Shown piece after piece: positions 12,501-22,939 of a stretch of 64,000 bases of DNA. Positions within the stretch are counted from its first letter, which is position 1, and the number at the start of each line of letters is the position of its first letter. The stretch lies in NCBI RefSeq assembly GCF_029168945.1, contig NC_083602.1:64562600-64626599 (forward strand), in the 5' to 3' direction. Source of the stretch: Cannabis sativa. Taxonomy: Eukaryota > Streptophyta > Magnoliopsida > Rosales > Cannabaceae. A program made the position numbers and the translations under genes. The notes under the pieces were generated by a model, which ran no database searches, was not told the DNA's origin, and worked only from the letters and a program-made list of their open reading frames with translations.

Positions 12501-13658
12501 TTCATTGAAAAGGAACTTAATGTGGTTGTTGGTCTTCCTTGCATTAGCTTTTGCATGAAAAAACTTAGTGTTTTTATCGCCACAAGCAAGCCAATCAACA
12601 CGAGATCGCTGCTGCCAATACACTTCCTCTTGTTCAAGCAACTCATCAAGAATGGATTCAGCATGTTTAAGATCATCATAATGGTTGCCAGTTTGGGTGA
12701 TAGAATTATTGAGCTTTTCAACCTTGGTTTGACTAGCCTTGATGTTTTTTTTCATCTTCCCATACTTATTAGTGTGCCACCGTTGGAGTTTTTCTGCACA
12801 ATTTCCCAGATTAAGCATAACAGTAGAGATCGGATCAGAAGAGCTTGAGTTAGTCCAAGTTTCAGCAATGATATCCTTGCTTTCGGGGTCGGAAAGCCAC
12901 ATTTTTTCAAATCGGAAACGACTCTTGCGCTTAGTGTGGCTGGGCTGTGATGAAAGGAGGTGAAAGGAGGCACAAATGGCGCGATGATCCGATTGGAAGT
13001 AGTCAAGATGACATACTTGAGGACTATCAAAAAAGGACTCCCAATGGCTATTAATGAAGCACCAGTCAAGTTTTTCTTTTAGAGTGTTTGGAGCAGTCCG
13101 ATTTTTAGCCCAAGTGAAAGGGTCACCCTCGATTGTTGTTTCCCGAAGGCAGCCTTTGTCAATGGCTTTCCGAAAAGCATCCATTTGAGCTTCACTTCGG
13201 AGAGCCCCGCCGGATTTATTATTGTTAAAAAGGATTTCATTGAAATCACCTATAACAAACCAAGGGAGTTGAGGAGCAACATCCGCTAACCTTTCCAACA
13301 AAGTCCATGATGCTTGTCGATTAGCAACTTCAGGAGCACCATAGAAACAAGTAAGGTGGATGGTTGGGTCATTGTCAATCTTCATGAAGCAATCAAAGTA
13401 GGTAAGACCCATGTTTAAAAGAGAAATGTTCACGCCATCTTTCCAAAGAAGTAAGAGACCACCACTAAGACCATTACGTGGTGATTCTAAACTATTCGGA
13501 AAGCAAAGTGATTGTCGCACACGATTGATAGAGTTAACAGGCAGTTTTGTTTCCATAAGAAACAAAATATGGGGCGATTGCTGCTGAACAAGCAATCGTA
13601 GGTGTCGGAATGCACTCGGGTTCCCCAAACCCCGTACATTCCAGCTGAGTATTTTCAT
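9519..13658 (-). pseudogene. LINE ORF2: endonuclease, reverse transcriptase, zf-RVT, RNase H
   Basis: ORF2 encodes the enzyme that nicks target DNA and reverse transcribes LINE RNA at the nick. The endonuclease is at the N terminus: SWNVRGLG, METK, GDFNE and SDHRAI mark the EEP fold. The reverse transcriptase follows: [23 protein letters not shown] and FADD. A zf-RVT region ([18 protein letters not shown]) and a C-terminal RNase H (LNTDAA, then ETDA) complete it. The first and last parts share one frame. The RT core (10853-11845) is shifted by frameshifts near 11845 and near 10965. Nonsense codons are at 10725-10727 (TAA) and 10080-10082 (TAG). The start ATG overlaps the ORF1 stop. Domain order is that of plant L1 elements with RNase H. 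Confidence 0.93.
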
Positions 13659-15574
13659 GGTGAGTTGCGGGGTTGTCTCGCAACCTCCGCAAGTGAGTCA
13701 TGGGAGAGTATAGAATCCTCAAAATCGGAAACTAGAGTCTCAATATCATCATCTCGTGACGAAGGAGAGGATGATTGTCCTTGTGCATTGCGACATCTCT
13801 TTAAAAATTTCCTCATAGACAAAGAATTATTATGCCTTTTATAGGTAGCAACAGGGGCCTGGTTCTCTTTGCCATGTGAAACCGTGGGCTGGGTGTAAGT
13901 AGATAGGTGCTGTTGGGGCAGGTTGAGTGTGGGAGAGGCAAGGCTAGCATTTATAGGAGAGGGACTGATGGGAGGGGGGTAAGTAGCAAAGGTGTGGTTG
14001 TGAAGATCTGGCATGTAAACATGGGAAAGGTCAGCTACGGTATCTTTGGAAGGAATGGTTGAAGTAACAGCTGAGGGTGTTGAAAGAGAGTTGTGTGTAT
14101 GGGACTGCTGGTGTATGTGGCAGGAAGATGAAGTGGGAAGGCGATATGGATTCGGATCACCAGAAAAGTGAGCTAATTTGTTGTCTTGAGTAACACTTGT
14201 ATTGGTGTTTTGTTGTTGGATTGAGAGGTCATTAGGCTTAGTTTGATGTAGAGAATTTGCAAGGGTGCAACTAGCAACAGCAGAGGAAAAGGACGATGAG
14301 TGAGATTGCTAGTGTGAGAGTGGAGATTGTGATGGATAAGGCAATCGACAATTATAGGTGTTGGTGGAAGGAAAAGATTGAGTGGAGGTCTGTTGCTGGT
14401 TTAAGAGGGAGGATGCAGATGTAAATGGTACTCGGGTCATTGTGGTGTTGGTGTGAAAGGTGGATTGAGTTGTAGGCAAGGTGTGTGTTTGGTTATTTGA
14501 AGAAGTAACGATACTTGGTTGAGTGGAGTGTGTGTGGGAAACTTGGAATTGGGGTAAAGGAGGACTGGTTGTTTGAGGGGGGACAGAGTGTGATTATGTA
14601 GGAGGGGTTAATGGGGATGAAATGGAAATCGGGTTGGGTAAATGCTGGTGTAAAGTAAGCGGGTTTTGAGAGGATTCACCTTCAAAAAGAGTCGAAGGAG
14701 GGGCTGTGCGTCTATTACTCAGTGCTGGAAGTGTAGTTGTGAGTGTGTTTCGGGCCAAGCGGGTGAGTAATGGCCAAGCATTTCCTTTGGCGAAGTCTGT
14801 TCGGTATCGATCATAGTTATGTGTAGGAAGTTTTGCACCCTTCATCCATGGCCCATACTCAAAATCATCATCGTTACCGCTGTCAACACGCTCCATGAAA
14901 GCAATACAACGTTCAAAGGGATGTCCAAGACAACCACATTCAAAGCAGAATTCCGGAAGCCTTTCATATCGAAAGTCCACCCAAAACTCGTCCTTTACTT
15001 TGGGCAGCCTAATCATATGGCCTCGCAAGAGCGGTTTCGTAGTACAAAGCTTGACACGAACTCGTAGAAAGGGGCCCCAACCTTCATTGGTTGAATCATC
15101 ATAGACTTCAAGAAACTCTCCTATAATATTACCAAGTGCCTCGGCTAACTGTTTGGTTTTGCTGAGAAAGGGGAGCCGATAGATTTGGACCCAAAAAGGT
15201 GTGTAAACTAAGTCTTCCTTTGAGACATTTTGCAGAGCATCTGGCGCGCGAAGAATTATGAGATGATTCTGAAAGTGCCAAGGCTCTTTGTTAAGAACTC
15301 GTCGTTTATCACCTTCACAACCGAACTTAATATGAAAGAGCCCATCATCTCCCTTGTACTCAGTGATTATAACTCGGAAACGACCTTGCCAATGACCCGA
15401 CATTTGCTCGATGAAAATCTGCTTGTAAACATTCTGATGTGTAAGTACTTTGGCAATCAAAGTGGGCTGGTATGATTCAGTATTTGGTGGAATGTAATCA
15501 GGGATACATAGGATTGATTTTTCCTCATCAGTGAGGGACAGGGTGGAACTGATATCGTGTGAGAGAGAATCCAT
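13655..15574 (-). pseudogene. LINE ORF1 (DUF4283 and CCHC zinc knuckle), two nonsense codons
   Basis: This ORF encodes the nucleic-acid-binding protein of the LINE ribonucleoprotein. Residues about 35-205 resemble the plant DUF4283 domain, with the FRVIITEYK and FWVQIYRLP segments. C210, C213, H218 and C223 form a CX2CX4HX4C zinc knuckle. A Ser/Pro/Thr-rich linker follows. One frame runs from the ATG at 15574 to the TGA at 13655-13657 (about 640 codons). It is interrupted by TAA at 14594-14596 and TAG at 14309-14311. The final part, about 119 codons from 14014, is open and ends on the ORF2 start. The DUF4283 and knuckle call is secure; the role is known from the family. Confidence 0.88.
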
Positions 15575-15777
15575 AAAAAATGAAAAAGAAACAGGGAACA
15601 GATGGGAGAGGGTGACGCCGGCGATGAGGAGGAGAGGTTTGGGGGGAACGGTTATGGAGAAAATTTGAAAAGGAAGAAGAAGATGACAGTTAAAACAAAT
15701 AGAAGGTAGTTAAAATGAATAAACTGATACAGACCCGACATTGGGCACATATATCATTTTTGGCACTTAACTTTAGT

Positions 15778-17040
15778 TATTAAAAATTTATATAACTTAA
15801 TTTAATTATTATATAATTTTTTTTAATTAATATGTAAAAAATTTAGGGGTTTTTTTTTTTTATTTTTACACTTTAGAGCATTTTTATTTTTTTTTTTTGT
15901 ATTTTTACGAAAATCCACATAGCAACTAACGAAGCAATCAAAATCAACATAGTAACCCACATAGAAACCACCTGAGCAACCCAAACCGTAAATTTAAAAA
16001 AAAAAAAAAAGTTAAAAAATTATATATGGAGTAAATTCCCCTTAAATTTATCTTCATAAATTTTATTAGCTAATTTATTATATTTGACAATTTTATTAAA
16101 AAAGAAAAATAGATATTTACTAAATTAATTCTCAAATTTCAATGTACCACATGTATATCTGTATATACTGTAACATATCCACTTGGATACTTACCAGAGC
16201 CTTTTGAACGAAATAGTAAATATCAAAATAGAAGTAGAGTTTAGAGAATTTTATCCTCAAAAAATTAATTTATGAGATTAAGTATAACAAAATATAAATT
16301 CAAGTCGTATTACTTTCAATATCTCAAATTAAATTTATTGTATTATAAATTTCAAACAATATTATATTTGACACGAAATTAACTAGAGAACTAATTTTTT
16401 AAATAGTGCTAATACATAAGAGTACACTACTGTTTTAGTAGTTGATGGTCAACAGTTTATTTTGATTAGAAAACAAGAAACTAACCATTCATTCTTCGTA
16501 TTTCTTAAGATCTTGTCTTTTTCCTTGTTGGTGTCTTTGTTGTCGTTTCAGAATTGTTGAGGTATTTGTTCCCAATGCACTTCAATGCAATTTCACTTCA
16601 AAACAAAAATGCTTAACATGAAACCTAAAATAATGTTAGCATATCTTATAAGCTTACCTTAGATCATAAAAGAGAGCATTACTATTTTCTTCCTTCGAGA
16701 TTAACCTTAATTTTACAATTTCACGTTTATAATGTGACTAAAATAGATTTTTTCTAAACAAATTACTAACATAGTTGATTTGCATTTTATGTGCAACATT
16801 TTATATAATAAGCATGAAATCTAACACTTTTGTATTATAACGCTTTATTTTCACCCAAATAATAATAATAATAATAATAATAATCTACAATTTTTTTAAT
16901 TTTCTTTTTATTATTTTTTTTGTTGCTAAAAAAAAAAAAGTAGGTTCGGAAGAAGGTAGTAGAACATTGTGGAGAAAAGACCACGTATTGCCATCTTTGA
17001 TTATCATCGAACCTAATAGTATCATCAAGATGAAGACATG
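15778..17040. other. AT-rich spacer with a dispersed repeat and a microsatellite
   Basis: No gene is visible. It holds a dispersed repeat (15840-16060), an (AAT)n microsatellite (16859-16884), and then the upstream region of the heat-shock gene. Confidence 0.7.
15840..16060. repeat. dispersed repeat, copy 1
   Basis: Poly(T) is followed by ACACTTTAGAGCA, a segment with CACATAGAAAccACC and AAACCGTAAATTT, then poly(A). It resembles 28330-28515 in order and words (ACCCACATAGAAA, CGTAAATTTGAAA). It may be a small non-autonomous element; ends and TSD are not resolved. Confidence 0.5.
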
Positions 17041-17060
17041 ATGAGAGATGGGCTTATCTT

Positions 17061-17078
17061 GAAATTGCTAGAATTCTC
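17061..17078 (+). promoter_or_regulatory. imperfect heat-shock element
   Basis: The units read GAA at 17061, TGC at 17066, GAA at 17071 and CTC at 17076. This fits the alternating GAA/TTC 5-bp register with two perfect and two two-out-of-three units. It is about 75 bp upstream of the TATA box of the small heat-shock gene, so it is a likely HSF binding site. That is inferred from position and pattern only. Confidence 0.5.
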
Positions 17079-17151
17079 TTCCTTAATCTTTTACCTTTTT
17101 TGACTATTACAATTACAATACCCCAACAAACCAGAACACTCCTCCCATCAC

Positions 17152-17159
17152 TATATATA
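17152..17159 (+). promoter_or_regulatory. TATA box of the small heat-shock gene
   Basis: TATATATA lies 110 bp upstream of the ATG at 17269. It places transcription start near 17185 and leaves a leader of about 85 nt. Confidence 0.75.
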
Positions 17160-17268
17160 CCCTTGAGTGTGTTTATACTCCACCAATATCCATAGTGAAG
17201 TTGTTCAATCATCAATTGAATTATTTCTTTCTTCAAAATCTTACATTTTAAGCTTAATTCTCTCAACA

Positions 17269-17745
17269 ATGTCTCTCATTCCCAGCTTTTTTGGTGGCCG
17301 AAGAAGTAATGTGTTTGATCCACTCTCCCTAGACATATGGGATCCCTTCGATGACATCTTCAGCTCTACACGGGCTGTGGTGCCTTCATCAGCAAGAGAA
17401 ACATCGGCATTTGCCAACACGAGAATTGACTGGAAGGAGACCCCGGAAGCTCATGTTTTTAAAGCTGACCTCCCTGGCCTTAAGAAAGAAGAAGTGAAAG
17501 TTGAGGTGGAGGAAGGAAGAGTCCTCCAGATAAGTGGGGAGAGGAGCAAAGAACAGGAGGAGAAGAATGACAAGTGGCACCGCATTGAGCGCAGTAGCGG
17601 AAAGTTCCTCCGGCGGTTCAGGCTGCCAGAGAATGCCAAGATGGACCAGGTGAAAGCTAACCTTGAGAATGGTGTGCTTACCGTTACTGTTCCTAAGGAG
17701 GAGGAGAAGAAACCTGAGGTCAAGCCTATTCAGATCACTGGCTAG
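17269..17745 (+). CDS. class I cytosolic small heat-shock protein, 158 residues
   Basis: This is an ATP-independent chaperone that assembles into oligomers and holds unfolded proteins during heat stress. The N-terminal [20 protein letters not shown], then the [11 protein letters not shown] segment, is the class I signature. The alpha-crystallin domain spans about residues 52-143, with [15 protein letters not shown] and, near its end, [10 protein letters not shown]. The C-terminal I-x-I motif is I154-Q-I156. Length is normal for the family (about 18 kDa). The gene has no intron, as is usual for class I members. The frame is open upstream of 17269 but has no ATG there; the leader begins after the TATA box, so this ATG is the start. 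It is convergent with the S-acyltransferase gene, 350 bp away. Confidence 0.97.
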   Translation: MSLIPSFFGGRRSNVFDPLSLDIWDPFDDIFSSTRAVVPSSARETSAFANTRIDWKETPEAHVFKADLPGLKKEEVKVEVEEGRVLQISGERSKEQEEKNDKWHRIERSSGKFLRRFRLPENAKMDQVKANLENGVLTVTVPKEEEKKPEVKPIQITG

Positions 17746-18095
17746 AGATGATAACTTGGCTCACTGAGATGTTTCCTCATACTGGTTTATGTTTTGTGTT
17801 GAACTAAATAATGTCCTAGTACTTGTGTTCGTGTGTGCTAGAGTTGTTTTGTTGTGTCAGTATGATGTGTAATCAAAGTGTGTGCGACTTGTTTTTTCAG
17901 TTAATGTAATGAATATTTAATTTTCTTCTAATGTCTATGCTTTTTCTTTAGTCTAACCAAGAGTTACTTTATAATATACTAGACAAGTGTATAAATATAC
18001 ATACTTTCTCTGCATGCAAAATCAAAATTACCATGCCCAGATAAAAGGGTGTTCACTAGTAAACTAGACTAACTAGTATTGCATTTGATGCGATG
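17746..18095. other. shared 3' region between two convergent genes
   Basis: The 3' untranslated region of the heat-shock gene is T/G-rich and has AATGTAATGAATATTTAA-like poly(A) signals near 17900. The rest is the 3' flank of the minus-strand S-acyltransferase gene. No other feature is seen. Confidence 0.6.
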
Positions 18096-20531
18096 TCATC
18101 CTTTTGATGATAGAAACTCCTTCACATTATGCAGAATGCCTTTATCATATGGATTTGTAAACCACACTTCAGTGCAGCCATTCCCTGGATGGAAATTTTA
18201 TTTATTTATGTAAGGGTGAATGTTTAAAATACATGATCATAACCTATAATTGTGCCCAAGTTAGATTACTGGTTTGAAAAATTGAAATGTTTACCTGGTT
18301 GGTGTTGTATAATTAACTGGAATTCTGGATACTTGTTCCAATTAATCTACATGGAATAACAAAGAGATCATTGCTCATTAGAATCTGCACTTCAAGCAAC
18401 CAAGAACAGATTAAATGATTTACAAGAGTATAGTGTTTGATTATCACATAGCAACTTACCCACTCATCAGTTCTGATATTGAAACATATGCAATATGCAT
18501 GCCATGTCAAAAATGGCACCTTCCATACCAATTGAAGAATAGCAAAGATTCTTAAACTAACAGCCAATCTTTCAGAGAGACTAGCCTATTAATTGGTGGA
18601 ACAACAATATATTAGTCATGGAAGGATTCGTGATTGATGCTGAAAAAGATCTAGAATTGATTCAGTATTTTATACCTCTGAACTATGTATTCTTGAGATG
18701 GTGTCTGAAAATGTAACAGCAATACAATCAAGCAATCATCAAAGCCTATGTTAATACAGTGTGCGTTCTGATTCTTGAAAATATAGATATGTGAGTACAA
18801 TAGTTTACAGAAAGTACAAATATGTTCCAACTAATATGCTTTATTCATCAATTTTGATGGAAAATGAAAAAGATCTCCATACTTTCCACGTGTGTTCAGA
18901 ACATACAATCAATCATAACTTACAGTCAGATGAGCATGCCAGAAATGAAGCTTCAGTAACAATGAACCCAAGCAAAAGAGCCATGAAAACAAGGTAATTC
19001 TTTTGACCTGCAAACGAAACCGGTAAAGAATGTAATGTGGTTTAAAAACAAACTCAACATCAGAAGTTGTTAAATTTAGTGGCCACCTTCAAGGAAATAG
19101 CAGCATCAGAAATTTTTGGACTGGTTTGAAATCTAAATGTACTACAGTTATATTTGAATCATTAAGCATGACATCTTTATCATTACCTATGCAGTTTCCA
19201 AAAGCAGGACAATGATGGTCAAAACCTTTTATGTATGCCGTACAGTTCCTGCAATATCTCACCCTCCTCTCCAAAATAGAATCCTAAAAGAAAATTAAGT
19301 AAAGAACATTCAGTTTTACAAAGTAAAAATAAAAATACACAGATGCACAGCTAAAATCATATTCGACCTGATTAGAATATTTTAAACTTTCCCATCAATA
19401 ATTAATATGAAATCAATTTGAAGAGTATATTCCACCACATTGCTTCTATCTTCAACATTCACCACAACAAAATAAAGAACTGAACTAGATTTGATTAATA
19501 GAGATGCTGTGTTCCTTCAGATTATAAGGGACTAAAGAAGATTACTTCAGCCGATTCATGACTTAAGCCACTTGCTAAAAGCTCCAGGTCCTGCATATTA
19601 ATCATTAAGTCATTAGTGGTTGTACAAGCCTACAGTAGAATATTAGTTAGCTCAGCTCAAATTATCAACCTCGTCCAGATTATTTAGTTCATCAACTGAA
19701 CCCTCTGTTGGTTTGTCTGAAAAGGAAGGCACATGCCTTACCACCCCAGGATCACTCTTTAACATACTGCCAATAAGAACATCTACATTAGTAGTTCCCG
19801 ATCTTTCCCTCTTTACTATACAGAATATAATAACAGCAAATATTTTATATTCCTATTATCTTGGGGCAAGGGGTACAGTATACAACCTACACAGACCAAA
19901 GATAAGCATAGCCACTTCTCCATTAAACAAGATATCCATAAAAAGTGATACACCTGCAACAAAAAATTGAGATCAAAAGCTTCCAGATTATGATTACCCA
20001 GTTAAAATTTTCAATTTTAGCAATACCCAAATGAAATATCAGCTTAAACTATACACTATTATAATACAGAGCCTCAGAAACGTCTAATTATATGTATAAA
20101 ATAGTATATTAATAATGAAATAGTACCTTTCCGGATGATAAAGACATAAAAACACCAAATGAACAGTATATTGAAGAAGACGAAAGCTGGGGCAGAAGCA
20201 TGAATACCAAGAAGTCTTCTGAACCATCCTCCCAAACCCATTACAAGCAGCAGCACTAGAGCTGTTATAGAATATCAAAACGACAATTAAAGACAATTAT
20301 TTTCAAGTTTCCTTAAAAATTCAACAAACAAGTAAAGTTGAAAATTGAAAATAAAAGAGGACCTGAGAGTGAGAGTTGAAGTAGAAGAGAAGAAGAATTA
20401 GAGAAGAATCGAGTCACCAATGAGAGAGCAAAATAAGTGAGCAAAACCATGTTACATGAAACGAAGCAGCGAGCAATTAAGCTCGGCCAAGCCAAATTCT
20501 CTCTTCTTCTCTGATTCTGCAGTTGAAGCAT
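18096..20531 (-). CDS. DHHC-type protein S-acyltransferase, 11 exons, 329 residues
   Basis: A membrane enzyme of this family attaches palmitate to cysteines of target proteins. My exon model, from the ATG, is 20531-20363, 20261-20127, 19953-19887, 19766-19670, 19590-19546, 19283-19187, 19007-18924, 18704-18676, 18585-18460, 18346-18295 and 18184-18096. All introns are GT-AG. The sum is 990 nt with no internal stop. Hydrophobic segments lie at about residues 27-45, 50-66, 81-99, 208-228 and 252-275. The catalytic core is D193-H-H-C196, then PAFGNCIG and QKNY. RTDEW (279-283) sits where family members have TTxE, and FTNPYDKG is near the C terminus. The cysteine-rich domain is short (see findings). 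Subfamily is not assigned. Confidence 0.88.
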
Positions 20532-20620
20532 TTTCGTGCAAGAAAATACTTTGATTTTTGTAGATGTTTTCTCTCGTTGACAAGTACCAGGTGTGGAAAC
20601 GAAGAACAAAAGAAGTCTAA

Positions 20621-20655
20621 TCCAAATTCCAAATTCCAAATTCCAAATTCCAATT
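20621..20655. repeat. 7-bp tandem repeat (CCAAATT)n
   Basis: CCAAATT is repeated about four and a half times, just upstream of the first exon of the S-acyltransferase gene, probably in its leader or core promoter. Confidence 0.85.
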
Positions 20656-20736
20656 TGAACGTACGTCGTCGTTTGAGCACAATTGTATGGATTGATTTCT
20701 ATTCATTTTTTTACTAAATTTTGGAACAGGAAAAAC

Positions 20737-21248
20737 TAGGGATGCACACGGGGCGGGGAATTGGCAGGGAGTGCTCCCCCGTCCCTATCCCCGTTAAGAA
20801 TTTTAATCCCCATCCCCGTTTATTCCCCATCGGGGATGGAGCGGGGAATCCCCTAATGGGGCGGGGAATCCCCTAATAATAAAATAAAGTTTATAATAAA
20901 ATTTTTAATATACAAAAATATTAAACTACATAAAAATTAAAATATTACACATTAATTATTATTCAATAAACTAATTATTATCCAAAATATAACTTAAAAT
21001 TCATAAAAAATATACTAATATACTAAAAAAAATGCAAACATAAATTATAAATTATAAAATATTATTAAAATATAAGATAAAATACAAACGAGTCCCCGTC
21101 GGGGCGGGGAGTGTGATCCCCGTTCCCGCCCCGTTTAACATTCGGGGACAAAAAGTGATCCCCGTTCCCCATTTAGACGGGGAATCCTCGCCCCATTAGG
21201 GGCGGGTCCCCGCGGGGCCCATCCCCGTGGGGAAAATGTGCATCCCTA
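20737..21248. mobile_element. hAT-type MITE, 512 bp
   Basis: The 12-bp terminal inverted repeats are perfect (TAGGGATGCACA at the left, TGTGCATCCCTA at the right). The flanking octamer GGAAAAAC is present at both 20729-20736 and 21249-21256. An 8-bp duplication and this kind of end are typical of the hAT superfamily. The interior has no ORF. It consists of G/C-run-rich subterminal blocks (GGGGCGGGGAATCCCC words in both orientations) around an AT-rich centre, so it is non-autonomous. It lies about 200 bp upstream of the S-acyltransferase start codon. Confidence 0.93.
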
Positions 21249-21256
21249 GGAAAAAC

Positions 21257-22030
21257 TAATGGGCTAAACAAATTAAGGAGAAAACAAAAAGAAAGGTTTT
21301 TCCTATTTTCATAAGAATTACTTTTTACTTTCCTTAACTTACTTTATATTAATTATATTTTTATTAATTAAAAATAAAAAAAAGTCAAATATGTCTTTCA
21401 ATCATATATAAATAAAAAATAATTACATGTTCTAACCATGATAATTTAGTCAAATTAAGTCATTCCGATTACCTATCTTGTAAATAAAATAAAATGATTT
21501 TGATTTCCTTTCTGGTCAGTTTAGTAAACAACAAAATAAAATATCGTTTCCGGTTATTTTATATTTTAACCAGATTGATTTCTTCTATTAATTATTCTGA
21601 TTCCAATTACAGTTAGTAAACATGCCATAAAAATAAAAAATAAAAAATGATATGAAAGAGCACCACTTTCGTACTTATAGATAGATGCGTCTATTCTATT
21701 TTTGTGAGGGTAGATTTGGAAGCATTGTACTCTATGCAGTGTAATTATTATGGATTGTAATTGCTACACGTTATAATAATTACACTGTATAGTAATTGTT
21801 TAGATATCAAATGCTAATTAGACGTGAATTTTTATTATTATGTTTGGCAAGATAATTGGTAATTACACATTAATTAGTGGTAATTATATAATTTGAAAAG
21901 TTATTCTATGATTGGATTTATATGTAACTAAAGGTACTTACACAATTTATCATGTTTGACGGACGATGTAAATACACTGTAATTGTATAATTAAAGGTAA
22001 TTGAGGGGTTTCAATTATACTCTCTGTTAA
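21257..22030. other. AT-rich stretch with TAATTACAC words in both orientations
   Basis: No gene is visible. Between about 21715 and 22020, TGTAATTA and TAATTACA words recur in direct and inverted orientation. That suggests a decayed MITE, but no clean terminal repeats or TSD are found. Confidence 0.4.
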
Positions 22031-22572
22031 CCCAAAAATTAGCGCTGCTAACTCTCGAGATTAGTCGCCTAATAACCAAAGGACTAACGAGAGCATATTC
22101 AATTAGCCTACTCACTCGGCGTGCATTTCTCAAAGTCACCATCAATACTTACACGTCTCGAGATATGTCCAAGCAGCTCCAGGACCAACCCCGTGAGTTG
22201 TGCACAGGTGTGTGAGTGTCGTCCAACCTAGAACAGCCTAGGAACAAGCAAAATTCACAACAAAAAATTTAGAAATCATATACGCATTTCATTATGAATG
22301 TGTAGAAGAAAGGAATCGGAAACTTACTCACTAATTTGAAGCTTTCTTGCTCTGCTCGAATGGTATCGTCAAGAAGATTCCTATAAATTCCTCGAAGAAC
22401 TTAGGAGAAAACTTAGTTGAAAATCTTTTGTTCTGGTTTTTAAGAGTTAAAATGGCTAAAAGGATCACCAAAGGTTCCTAGTCCTATTTATAAGCAATTT
22501 GAAAAAAGAATTAATCATTTCAAAATTCAAATTTTTGGGTTTCCCTCCAAAAAGTAGATGTTAAGCACTCAT
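22031..22572. other. unclassified, probably fragment of another LTR
   Basis: The region is moderately GC-rich at the left. At about 22485-22500 there is CCTATTTATAAGC, which could be a TATA box in either orientation. It abuts the broken 5' LTR of the next element, so something truncated that LTR here. No coding potential. Confidence 0.3.
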
Positions 22573-22796
22573 TTGTTTGATTTGAAGAATCAGAACTGGT
22601 AATTGTAATTGAATTGATTTTATAGTGGATGTTCCTTTACCCGGTTCAAGGGAACCCAAGCACTACTTGGTTGGAATGCGTTTCCAATGCAGAGGAAGCT
22701 TGTAAATTCAGTGTTCTTTGATTTACTCTTTGTTTAATTCACGAGAATAATCTGTTTAGATTAATTGAACTGAATCTGTAGTAATTAGGACTTTCA
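22573..22796 (+). repeat. 3'-terminal fragment of the 5' LTR
   Basis: It aligns without gaps to 24503-24726 and ends GGACTTTCA. The first 530 bp or so of the LTR is missing. Confidence 0.9.
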
Positions 22797-22798
22797 AT

Positions 22799-22810
22799 TG
22801 GTATCAGAGC
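22799..22810 (+). other. primer-binding site (initiator Met tRNA type)
   Basis: TGGTATCAGAGC, the usual plant PBS, starts 2 nt after the LTR end. Confidence 0.9.
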
Positions 22811-22939
22811 TAACTTTTCATGTAAAGAAATTGTGATCTTGGATTTGTCCTAATTTTTGATCGTCTTTTACTTCCATTTGTTAATCAGTATCTTCTGTAT
22901 GCCTTAGGAACTGGTGTGAGTATTGATCTCCCAACTCTC

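Larger units (their letters stand above)
9483..15777 (-). mobile_element. nearly full-length L1-type LINE
   Basis: The element is 6.3 kb on the minus strand with a short 5' leader, ORF1, ORF2 and a poly(A) tail, seen as poly(T) at 9481-9492. The flanks match as a target-site duplication of about 20 bp: TTAAAAATTTATATAAC occurs at both 9463-9480 and 15780-15796, differing by one A in a run. ORF1 and ORF2 have only six visible disabling changes: two nonsense codons in ORF1, and two frameshifts plus two nonsense codons in ORF2. It is therefore a fairly recent insertion that can no longer move by itself. Confidence 0.93.

Noticed and set aside
12240..12848. 202-codon open frame on the plus strand
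   Set aside because: It is antisense to LINE ORF2, which has clear endonuclease and RT motifs in the other strand.
17167..17268. In-frame extension upstream of the small heat-shock protein start
   Set aside because: The frame is open but contains no ATG, and the TATA box at 17152 puts it in the untranslated leader. The family N terminus is at 17269.
20477..20680. 67-codon minus-strand frame overlapping the first S-acyltransferase exon
   Set aside because: It is in another frame and its N-terminal part is translated from the CCAAATT repeat. The spliced frame starting at 20531 is supported by all ten introns.
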